Shown in pieces: positions 16,169 through 22,697 of a DNA stretch of 35,525 nt. Numbering within the stretch: position 1 is the stretch's first letter; each line of letters starts with the position of its first letter. The position numbers were made by a program, and so were the translations under genes. The notes below the pieces were generated by a model, which was given only the letters and a program-made list of their open reading frames with translations, was not told the DNA's origin and made no database searches. Origin of the DNA: an uncultured Myxococcales bacterium (lineage in GTDB: Bacteria > Myxococcota_A > UBA9042 > DTJE01); assembly GCA_903857665.1 (NCBI GenBank), contig CAIOFV010000150.1, forward strand, positions 1-35,525. Reading direction: 5' to 3'.

Positions 16169-17269
16169 TCACGATCCGTCGCCGGACCAGGGATCGATCG
16201 CCCCCGCGTCGCTCGGCGCAGGCATCCAGTAGGCAAGGCCGGTGGCACTCGCCCGGCGCTCGCACCGGTCGCGGGCTTCGGGGGTCAGCAAGTCTCGATC
16301 CGCCGGCCGATACGGTACACCAAAGAGGCCACCCAGTGCCAGCGCAAGGTCCCCCGGGACCAGGCGCCGCGAGGCCAGCGCCCAGGCGCAGGCATTGCGG
16401 AACAGGGCTTCCAGTTCGAGGCCCAGGCCCGGCGGCAACCGGCCCGAGGGATGCCACGGGAGCGGGCCGCCGATCCGGATGCCGTCCTGCACCTTCGCCC
16501 CCCGCTTGCCGGCGGCCAGCAGGATCCGGAGGCCGTCCTCGAGGACCACGTAGGCCGCCGACTCCGCGGCGTCCATGCGGGCCCTGTACCGGGCCACGGA
16601 CCACGCCACGGTATCCAGGCCGATGGCGTCCATCACGCCGAGGGGCTCCCAGCGCGGCCAGGCGTGCCCGGCCGCGGCATCGACCCCGGCGGGATCGACC
16701 CCGGCCACGACCGCCCGAAGCGCCCAGTCCTGCACCGGCAGCATCAGCCGATTGACCGCGAAGGCACGCGCCTCGTCCTGCACGATCGGCCGCAGGCCCG
16801 CGCGGGCCGCCAGCGCCACGGCCGCCCTGCGGCGTTCCGGGGGACTGTCGGCCTGCACGACGACTTCGCAGAAGCCGGTAAGGGCCGTCGGGTAGAAGGC
16901 GTGCAGCCCGACGCAACGGGGGTCGATTTCGGACGGGAGGATCGCCGACGCGTTGGACAGGATCAGGCCACCCGGGACCAGGCTCCCGGCCCACTCGGCG
17001 ACGATCGACCGCTTGGCCTCCAGCGTTTCATCGACCGCCTCGAACAGCACGTCGAAGGGTTCGACTTCCCGTCCAGGGGCCATCACCAGCGACCGCCCCA
17101 GGGTCTCGCCTTCCTCCGCCGCACGGCGGATGTCCTTCGCCAGGCGCTTTTCAAACACGGCGCGCCGGTCGTCATCCCGCTCGACCCAGGTCACGTCCAG
17201 CCCGGCCCGAAGGAACCGCGAGCCGACGTCGCGGCCCATCTTGCCGGCACCCGCGACCAGGATTCGCAA
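16169..17269 (-). CDS. 3-hydroxyacyl-CoA dehydrogenase family protein
   Basis: A protein of 366 residues. The N-terminal Rossmann fold has GAGKMG at 7-12, and an acidic residue after the second strand (Glu 30) points to NAD. SNASA at 105-109 and the catalytic His 123 in VGLHAFYP follow, then the C-terminal all-helical domain with AVNRLMLPVQDWAL and DAIGLDTVAW. The family oxidises L-3-hydroxyacyl-CoA or runs as a 3-ketoacyl reductase. In this operon no FabG-like reductase is present, so a reductive role on the condensing enzymes' product is plausible (inference). The start is a rare TTG at 17269, supported by GGGAGGGGGCA just upstream and by the Rossmann fold beginning at once. A 10-base gap separates it from the acyltransferase. 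Confidence 0.88.
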   Translation of the reverse strand: MRILVAGAGKMGRDVGSRFLRAGLDVTWVERDDDRRAVFEKRLAKDIRRAAEEGETLGRSLVMAPGREVEPFDVLFEAVDETLEAKRSIVAEWAGSLVPGGLILSNASAILPSEIDPRCVGLHAFYPTALTGFCEVVVQADSPPERRRAAVALAARAGLRPIVQDEARAFAVNRLMLPVQDWALRAVVAGVDPAGVDAAAGHAWPRWEPLGVMDAIGLDTVAWSVARYRARMDAAESAAYVVLEDGLRILLAAGKRGAKVQDGIRIGGPLPWHPSGRLPPGLGLELEALFRNACAWALASRRLVPGDLALALGGLFGVPYRPADRDLLTPEARDRCERRASATGLAYWMPAPSDAGAIDPWSGDGS

Positions 17270-17279
17270 TGCCCCCTCC

Positions 17280-18206
17280 CTACGCCCGCTCGTCGCCCTT
17301 GACCAGCCGACGGACGTTCCGCCAGTACATCTGGGGTTCCTGGAACCGGGCCAGCCGGGTCAGCGTCAGGCCCGGGCCGCACTCGACCACGGTCCCCACA
17401 CCCAGCGACGCGAATGCGGCGACGGCCCGCGGCCACGTGATGGGCGTGCACAGGTTCGCGGCAACGAAGGCGCGGACATCGTCGGCACGACGGATCAGCC
17501 CGCCGTCGATGGTGGACACGACAGGGACCGACGGATCCTTCCACCGGCCGACCGCAACCGCATCCCGCAGGTCCGCCGCAGCCGCGGACATGTACCCGGG
17601 ATGATGATATGCGACCTCCCGGTCCAGCCACGCGATCCGGGCGGCTCCGGCCGCCTCGGCCGCCCGAAGCGCCACGCCGATGCCCTCCACGGGCCCGGCC
17701 AGCACCACCGACCCGGGCGCGTTCACCAGGACGATCCGCACGTCGATACCGTCCACGCCGGGGAGGCCCGCGACCTCCGCCTCGGGGAGGCCGACGATCG
17801 CCGCCATGCCGACCCCGAGGCCGGCACAGGCCCCCGTCGCGGCGCGCCAGGCGACCTCGACCAGCGTCAGGCCGTCGTCGAACCCCACGGCCCCGGCAGC
17901 CACCGCCGCCGCGTACACGCCCAGGCTGTGGCCCGCCATCGCCACCGGCACCGCGCCCTGCGACCGCTGCGCCTCGGCCAATCCGACTCCGAATGCAAAC
18001 GTGAAGGCCTGCCCAGGCAGGTCGGGGAGTTCCTCGAACATGCCGCCCACCGCCGAAGCGAGGTCGGTTCCGACCCGGGTCGATGCCCGGGCCAGGAGGG
18101 GCCCCATCACCCCCGCGTGCCGCTCCAGGAAGGCCGATTCGTACCCGGACGCCTGGATCCCGGCCCCGGGAAACGCGAAGGCGATGCGGTCGGTCGCGGC
18201 GTCCAT
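17280..18206 (-). CDS. FabD-like acyltransferase
   Basis: A protein of 308 residues with the malonyl-CoA:ACP transacylase fold. It has the N-terminal FAFPGAGIQASGY, the nucleophile elbow GHSLG (Ser 94) and the later His in the YHHPGYM region (about residue 200). It would load an acyl unit from CoA onto the operon's carrier protein. In FabD a conserved Arg following LVEM binds the malonyl carboxylate; here the equivalent stretch is LVEVAWRA with Ala at that place and Arg two residues later, so the extender may not be plain malonyl (inference by eye). ATG 18206 has GAGGGG 6 bases upstream. It sits 20 bases after the KAS III-like gene. Confidence 0.85.
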   Translation of the reverse strand: MDAATDRIAFAFPGAGIQASGYESAFLERHAGVMGPLLARASTRVGTDLASAVGGMFEELPDLPGQAFTFAFGVGLAEAQRSQGAVPVAMAGHSLGVYAAAVAAGAVGFDDGLTLVEVAWRAATGACAGLGVGMAAIVGLPEAEVAGLPGVDGIDVRIVLVNAPGSVVLAGPVEGIGVALRAAEAAGAARIAWLDREVAYHHPGYMSAAAADLRDAVAVGRWKDPSVPVVSTIDGGLIRRADDVRAFVAANLCTPITWPRAVAAFASLGVGTVVECGPGLTLTRLARFQEPQMYWRNVRRLVKGDERA

Positions 18207-18226
18207 CACGGGTCCCCTCGAGGCAC

Positions 18227-19357
18227 TCAGCGGGCCTGGAGCCGCCGCAGCACGTAGCCCGCCTGCATGAACTTGCTGACCTCGGTCACGAACGACACCA
18301 CGCGGTCGCCGGGCGCCAGGTCTTCCTCGCGCATCAACGCATCCAGGGCGATGAACGCCATCGGCGGGCCCGCGTATCCCATCCGGTCCATCCGCGTGTA
18401 CAGGGCCGACCGGGGCACACCCACGGTCGCCAGTTCCTCGACCACGGACTCCACGATGTGCTTCGCCGGCAGGTTCACCTGGAACCATCGCAGATCGTTC
18501 GCGGCGATGCCCGCAGCGGCCATCATCCGCTTGTACCCGTTGAAGAATACCGAGCCACCGGGTTCCTGGAACAGGCCGCCGGCGAGTTCGTCGCGGAACC
18601 GCTGCCTCAGGTGGTGGGCGCCGCGGTCGTATTCCTCGCGCGGGTTCATCCAGTACGCCGGCCGCTCGTTGTACATCAGCGAAGGCCGCTTGCCGCCCAC
18701 GGATTCGACGTAGGTGAACTCGACTTCGATCGGGGTCGCCGCTGACGCCCGCGCCGGGTTGGTGGTCAGCACCAGCGCGCCGGCGCCGTCGCACAGGAAC
18801 CACCGCAGGAACAGGGACTCCTTGTCCACCAGGGCCTGGTTGTAGTACTCGGCCCGCAGTTCGGAGGACGACATGCTCGACGACACCACCAGCGCCGTGT
18901 CGTACTCGCCGGCCGCCAGCAGGCGGTGCGCCAGGTACAGGGCCTTGTAGGCCGACGTGCAGTTCGCGTGGATGGCGAACTCGGCGCACGCCTCGATGCC
19001 CAGCGCCTCCTGGATCCGGACCGACGCGGTGGGCATCTGGTCCTGGTGCGCGCTGCCGTAGGTGATCAGGCCGACCTCGCCCGGCTGGAACCCCGCGTCT
19101 GCCAGCGCCGCCCGGGCCGCCTTGGTCGCCATCGTCACGTTGTCGTCGGTGAACTCCCGCGTGACCGGGTCGATGGCATAGTGCACCACCTCGATGTCGA
19201 GGATTTCGCGCATCACCGGCGCGATGGACTCCATCCAGCGCCGGATCCTGTCGGGGGCGCCGGTCAGCGGGCCCAGAACCTCCTGCGCGCGCGAAACCGG
19301 GATGGGCTGGCCGGGCAGGTAGGCACCGGTGCCGGCGAGGTAGACGGGCCGCGCCAT
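18227..19357 (-). CDS. KAS III-like (3-oxoacyl-ACP synthase III family) enzyme with altered active site
   Basis: A thiolase-fold protein of 376 residues. The acyl-binding Cys 133 is in HANCTSAYKAL, and ALGIEACAEFAI and FLCDGAGALVL are typical of FabH and relatives. The His of FabH's HQAN motif appears replaced: the matching stretch reads WFQVNLPAKHI, with Phe 292 at the His place and a different His at 300. The Asn of FabH's GN motif appears as Tyr 328 (MGYAGPP). Such changes are known from KAS III-like enzymes that transfer an acyl group or join chains without normal decarboxylation. It may prime the pathway or perform an unusual condensation or release. Start is ATG 19357, one base after the KAS II stop. 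Confidence 0.85.
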   Translation of the reverse strand: MARPVYLAGTGAYLPGQPIPVSRAQEVLGPLTGAPDRIRRWMESIAPVMREILDIEVVHYAIDPVTREFTDDNVTMATKAARAALADAGFQPGEVGLITYGSAHQDQMPTASVRIQEALGIEACAEFAIHANCTSAYKALYLAHRLLAAGEYDTALVVSSSMSSSELRAEYYNQALVDKESLFLRWFLCDGAGALVLTTNPARASAATPIEVEFTYVESVGGKRPSLMYNERPAYWMNPREEYDRGAHHLRQRFRDELAGGLFQEPGGSVFFNGYKRMMAAAGIAANDLRWFQVNLPAKHIVESVVEELATVGVPRSALYTRMDRMGYAGPPMAFIALDALMREEDLAPGDRVVSFVTEVSKFMQAGYVLRRLQAR

Positions 19358-19358
19358 G

Positions 19359-20585
19359 CTACTTCCCCGCCGCGTCGTACCGGCTGAACACCACGACGCC
19401 GTTCTGGCCGCCGAACGCGAACGAACTGCTCATCGCGTGGTCCACCGACACATTTCGCGGGGCGTTGGCCACGTAGTCCAGGTCCAGTTCAGGGTCCGGG
19501 TGCCGCAGGTTCATCGTCGGCGGCAGCACGCCCTCGACCAGCGCCTTCACGGTGATCGCGCATTCCACGCCGGCCGCGCCCGACAGGCAGTGCCCCGTCA
19601 CGCCCTTCGTGGACGACACCGGGAGGCGCCTGGCGTGGTCCCCGAAGACCTCCTTGATCGCCTGGGTCTCGTAGAGATCGTTCAGCGGCGTGGACGTGCC
19701 GTGGGCGTTCACGTAGCCGATCGATTCCGGCGCCAGGCCGGCGTTGGCGAGCGCCTTCCGCATGGCTCGCGCCATGCCCAGCCCGCCGGGCTCGGGCGAC
19801 AGGATGTTGTACCCCTCGCTGTTCAGCCCCGGCCGATGCAGCACCGCCAGGATCCGCGCCCCCCGCCGCACCGCGTGGGCTTCCGTTTCCAGCACCAGGA
19901 ACCCGCCGCCTTCGCCCATCACGAAGCCGCGCCGCGTCGCGTCGAACGGCCGCGACAGGCCTTCCACGTCGTCGTCGGGCTCGGCCAGGGCCATCAGCGC
20001 GGTGAATCCCCGCACGTCGGGCTCGTTCAGGGCGGACTCTGCGGAGCCGGCCACCACCACGTCGCACTCGCCCCGGTCCAGCCACTCCCACGCAGCCGCC
20101 AGCGCGTAGGCGCCCGACGAGCACGCGGTGCTGACCACCATGGACGGCCCCTGCAACTGGTTCTTCAGGCTGATCCATGCCGCGGAGGCACTGGCCATGT
20201 TCCGCAGGATCCGGTTCGGATCGGGATCCAGCGTGGTCGGCGCATACCCGGTGCCCGTCGCCCCCGCCACCACGCCCACTCGCTGCCGATCGACGGTTTC
20301 CAGGTCCAGGCCGGCGTCCTGGATCGCGGCCTCGGCGGTCGTCAAGGCGATCATCGTGGCGCGGGTCATCTGGGCGCGGCTGCGCGGCTTGATGCGCGAC
20401 TTGAACAACTCGTCCGCGCCATCGGGCAGTTGGACGCCCACGGGCGCCTCCAGCGCCGACGGGTCGAACAGCGTGTAGCGGCGGATGGTCCGGCGGCAAT
20501 CCATCAGGCCCTGCCACGTCGAGGCGAGGTCCAGGCCCAGGCCCGTCATCAGCCCCATTCCCGTAACGACCACGCGCGTCTGCAT
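19359..20585 (-). CDS. KAS II-type beta-ketoacyl-ACP synthase (FabF family)
   Basis: A protein of 408 residues, normal for FabF. The full Cys-His-His triad is present: Cys 155 in STACSSG, His 295 in NAHGTSTPLND and His 332 in STKGVTGHCLSG. It should therefore be a decarboxylating elongation enzyme that extends carrier-bound acyl chains. GFVMGEGGGFLVLE and SSSFAFGGQN are also typical. Start is ATG 20585 with AAGGAAGGG directly upstream, 13 bases after the thioesterase stop. Because the operon has its own carrier, acyltransferase and phosphopantetheinyl transferase, this is likely a pathway-specific copy rather than the housekeeping FabF. Confidence 0.93.
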   Translation of the reverse strand: MQTRVVVTGMGLMTGLGLDLASTWQGLMDCRRTIRRYTLFDPSALEAPVGVQLPDGADELFKSRIKPRSRAQMTRATMIALTTAEAAIQDAGLDLETVDRQRVGVVAGATGTGYAPTTLDPDPNRILRNMASASAAWISLKNQLQGPSMVVSTACSSGAYALAAAWEWLDRGECDVVVAGSAESALNEPDVRGFTALMALAEPDDDVEGLSRPFDATRRGFVMGEGGGFLVLETEAHAVRRGARILAVLHRPGLNSEGYNILSPEPGGLGMARAMRKALANAGLAPESIGYVNAHGTSTPLNDLYETQAIKEVFGDHARRLPVSSTKGVTGHCLSGAAGVECAITVKALVEGVLPPTMNLRHPDPELDLDYVANAPRNVSVDHAMSSSFAFGGQNGVVVFSRYDAAGK

Positions 20586-20598
20586 TCCCTTCCTTCTT

Positions 20599-21000
20599 TC
20601 AGGCGTCGTCGAGCGCCATCCGTTGCCGGAACACCTCGGGAACCGGCGCCGGGGCGTCCGCCTCCGGGTCCCAGAACGCGATCACGCTGCGCGCGCGCAC
20701 CAGCACGTCGTCGCCGCGGCGGACCCGGTAGCGCAGGGTCACCGTGAAGTCGTCCACTGCCACCGCATGCACCGACACCGTCAGCACGTCCTTCAGCCGC
20801 GCCGGCTTCCGGAAGTGCATTTCCAGCGCGTACATCACCGGCACGCACCCTTCCGGGTACACCGGCATGCCGCGCGATTCCAGGAAGCGGAGCCGCGCCC
20901 GCTCCAGGTACGCCACGAAACGCGCGTGATGGGCCATGCCGTACGAATCGACGTCCTCGAATTCGACGGTCACCTGCGTCGCATCGCCCGGTTCGATCAC
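20599..21000 (-). CDS. Hotdog-fold acyl thioesterase (4HBT/YbgC-like)
   Basis: A protein of 133 residues with a single hotdog domain. The N-terminal FEDVDSYGMAHHARFVAYLE contains the Asp (residue 18) and the His and Glu of the 4-hydroxybenzoyl-CoA thioesterase/YbgC group, and the long strand DDFTVTLRYRVRRGDDVLVR follows. It would cleave or transfer the finished acyl chain from the carrier or from CoA. GTG 21000 overlaps the upstream stop (GTGA) with GGGGGAAG nearby. Position next to the carrier and KAS II suggests chain release in this pathway (inference). Confidence 0.87.
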   Translation of the reverse strand: MIEPGDATQVTVEFEDVDSYGMAHHARFVAYLERARLRFLESRGMPVYPEGCVPVMYALEMHFRKPARLKDVLTVSVHAVAVDDFTVTLRYRVRRGDDVLVRARSVIAFWDPEADAPAPVPEVFRQRMALDDA

Positions 21001-21395
21001 GTCGCTTCCCCCGACAGGATCACGGCGGCCACCAGGTTCCCGCCGTCCTCGAACAGCCTCACCTCGATCGCGGCGCCGCCCAGGTCCGATGCCAGTTCCT
21101 CGCCGATCACGACGTCCGGGCGGTCCTCGCCGGGCCGCGCGAACACCTCGAACCCACGCACATCGACGGGACGCCCGGCCGCCTTGAACAGCGCCTCCTT
21201 GGCGCAGAACGCCGCGCACAGGGCGCGAGCCGGGTCGCCGGACGCGACCGCGAAGGCCGCCTCGCGTTCCGTGAAGACCATGGGCAGGGGGTTGCCGGAG
21301 AAGCCCGGGCGGTCGAAGCGCGCGACCCGTTCGGCGTCCACTCCGGCGCCGCGCAACGGTCCGCGAGCCTCAGAGTTCCACGTTGACGACGTCAT
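20997..21395 (-). CDS. AcpS-type 4'-phosphopantetheinyl transferase
   Basis: A protein of 132 residues from ATG 21395. The AcpS metal-binding motifs are intact: GVDAERVARF (Asp 20) and AFCAKEALFK (Glu 67). It would attach phosphopantetheine to Ser 45 of the adjacent carrier protein. The start codon overlaps the end of the carrier gene by 26 bases; a shorter start at TTG 21356, right before GAGVDAER and after GAGG, is also credible and would remove the unconserved first 13 residues. Its end overlaps the thioesterase start (GTGA). Confidence 0.87.
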   Translation of the reverse strand: MTSSTWNSEARGPLRGAGVDAERVARFDRPGFSGNPLPMVFTEREAAFAVASGDPARALCAAFCAKEALFKAAGRPVDVRGFEVFARPGEDRPDVVIGEELASDLGGAAIEVRLFEDGGNLVAAVILSGEAT

Positions 21396-21678
21396 CCCCG
21401 TGCCGGACGATGGCCAGCGACAGGTCGATCACCTGGCCGATCGTGTTGGCTGGCTTCTTCATCAGGTGCCGGGCCAGCGTCTTCAGCTCGATGCCGATCC
21501 CATAGCGCTTCCGGACCTTTTCCAGCAGCGACAGGAACATCAGCGAGTCGCCTTCGAGTTCCTCGATGATCCTCATCGAATCGTGCAGCGATGCACGGTC
21601 CACGTCGCACTCGGCGGCGAAGAACGCGTACACGAGGTCGCGGATTTCCTGGGTCGTGGCCTGATCGATGTCCCGCAT
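21370..21678 (-). CDS. Acyl carrier protein, first gene of acyl-chain operon
   Basis: A protein of 102 residues. It is acidic and helical, with the phosphopantetheine site Ser 45 in LEGDSLMFLSLLEKV, the standard start of helix II. It is longer than a housekeeping ACP (about 78) by an N-terminal helix and a C-terminal tail (VRHGDDVVNVEL). ATG 21678 has GGAG 11 bases upstream; GTG 21690 is an in-frame alternative. As the first gene of an eleven-gene unit with its own condensing enzymes and activating transferase, it is probably the dedicated carrier for that pathway. Confidence 0.9.
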   Translation of the reverse strand: MRDIDQATTQEIRDLVYAFFAAECDVDRASLHDSMRIIEELEGDSLMFLSLLEKVRKRYGIGIELKTLARHLMKKPANTIGQVIDLSLAIVRHGDDVVNVEL

Positions 21679-21729
21679 GCCGAAGTCCACTCCGTGGGTC
21701 CGTGGCGCCTTCAGGCCCTTCGAGGCAGC

Positions 21730-21778
21730 CCGAGGCGACTCCGTCTACGGCGCGATTGAGATCGCGCCTCCGCCTCGG
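21730..21778 (-). promoter_or_regulatory. Nested stem-loop in the leader of the acyl-chain operon
   Basis: An inner perfect 8-bp stem (21749-21756 with 21761-21768, 4-base loop) lies inside an outer 8-bp stem (21730-21737 with 21771-21778). It sits in the transcribed leader about 50 bases before the carrier-protein start. There is no T run, so a simple terminator is unlikely; a structured leader or protein-binding site is possible. Confidence 0.45.
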
Positions 21779-21814
21779 TGCTCGGGCGGACACCCATGCC
21801 GTTGCGCCTGGATG

Positions 21815-21842
21815 ATTTTGCCCGGGCAGGGCCAGAAGTCAA
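21815..21842 (-). promoter_or_regulatory. Candidate promoter of the acyl-chain operon
   Basis: On the minus strand, TTGACT (21842-21837), a 16-base spacer and CAAAAT (21820-21815). Transcription would begin near 21808, leaving a leader of about 130 bases before ATG 21678. Confidence 0.5.
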
Positions 21843-21991
21843 GCGCGGCGGGGAGGATTGACCTCCAACGCTGGGCGAATCCGCGAAGACCGGGAGTCGG
21901 CGGATCGGGCCCTACCGGGGTGCCGGCGGGGACGGCTCGCCACCGCGGATCCCCGACCCGCGATATCCGCGCTGGCGTCGCACCGTTCTGC

Positions 21992-21997
21992 TAGGAT
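21992..21997 (+). promoter_or_regulatory. Candidate -10 for the Cys-rich gene, leaderless arrangement
   Basis: TAGGAT ends 8 bases before ATG 22006, so the transcript would start at or within two bases of the start codon. The -35 region does not match consensus. Confidence 0.4.
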
Positions 21998-22005
21998 TCC
22001 GCGCG

Positions 22006-22641
22006 ATGGGTGAAGGACCCCCAGGCCTCCCGGCCGACAAGATTCTCTGCGAGGGCAAGTTCCAGCGCTACGTCGTGGCGTGCATGCGGAACTGCCCCCA
22101 GCCGGAGCACTGCCGGGAGTTCTGGGCGTTCTTCCGCGAACGGGGCGAAACTCCCCAGCAATACCTCCGCAAGAACGGCATCGAGGAGGACTACATGAAA
22201 AGGACCGTGTTCGATTGCGACCGCTGCGGCAAGCGCGACATCGGCGAGCCCTGGACGCTCTGGTACCACTCGGGTGAGGCCGAAGGGCAGCACCTGCCGG
22301 TGGAAACCGTGGCGGCCACGTTCGCCAAGGCCGGGCCCGTCGGCGGCAACCAGGCGTTCGTCGAGGTCATCCTCGAGGCCCTGAAGACCGAGCATTCCTA
22401 CGAGCACTACTGCGACGCCTGCTTCAAGAAGGTGGTGTCGCTGGCCGGTGCGATCGTCGGCAAGCCGGTGGCCAAGGCCAGCAAGCCTGCCGTGGCTTCC
22501 GCCGTGTCGCCCGTGGCGAAGGCCCTCGCGTCGTCCCGGCCCCCGCTGGTCGTGAAGCCGGTCGAGGTGCTGGAACTGGAGCACCCGGCTGCGCAGAAGG
22601 GCGGCGGCAAGCCGTCCCCGAAGGCGCCGCGGAAGGGCTAG
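22006..22641 (+). CDS. Cys-rich protein, probably metal-binding, unknown
   Basis: A protein of 211 residues. Residues 1-145 hold eight Cys as Cys 15, the set CMRNCPQPEHC (26, 30, 36), CDRC (71, 74) and CDAC (136, 139). The last two pairs look like split zinc-ribbon knuckles. The C-terminal 65 residues are a low-complexity Ala/Pro/Lys/Val tail. There is no signal peptide. No ribosome site is visible before ATG 22006. I do not recognise the family. It is divergent from the acyl-chain operon and shares its control region, so a regulatory or redox role there is possible but unproven. Confidence 0.75.
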   Translation: MGEGPPGLPADKILCEGKFQRYVVACMRNCPQPEHCREFWAFFRERGETPQQYLRKNGIEEDYMKRTVFDCDRCGKRDIGEPWTLWYHSGEAEGQHLPVETVAATFAKAGPVGGNQAFVEVILEALKTEHSYEHYCDACFKKVVSLAGAIVGKPVAKASKPAVASAVSPVAKALASSRPPLVVKPVEVLELEHPAAQKGGGKPSPKAPRKG

Positions 22642-22697
22642 GGCCGGCGGCAGGTTCGGTCAGGACCGGGAGAAGGCTGCAGGCCTGCGATCCGGCG

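Larger units (their letters stand above)
21679..22005. other. Divergent control region between acyl-chain operon and Cys-rich gene
   Basis: About 325 bases without a protein gene. It contains the operon leader with a nested hairpin (21730-21778), the operon promoter (21815-21842, minus strand) and a -10 element for the plus-strand gene at 22006. The stretch 21843-21985 between the promoters shows no feature I can name. Confidence 0.5.

Noticed and set aside
14756..17302. Long plus-strand open frame opposite the hydratase and dehydrogenase genes.
   Set aside because: Composition is typical of antisense GC-rich shadow (Arg, Pro, His, Gly) and the minus strand carries recognisable, overlapping enzyme genes with ribosome sites.
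13057..21690. Reading the operon as a standard HMG-CoA-synthase beta-branching cassette (ACP, decarboxylase KS, HMGS, ECH1, ECH2).
   Set aside because: The KAS II keeps its active Cys, whereas the cassette's KS has it replaced. There is also a dehydrogenase, an acyltransferase and no modular polyketide synthase nearby. It remains a partial analogy only.
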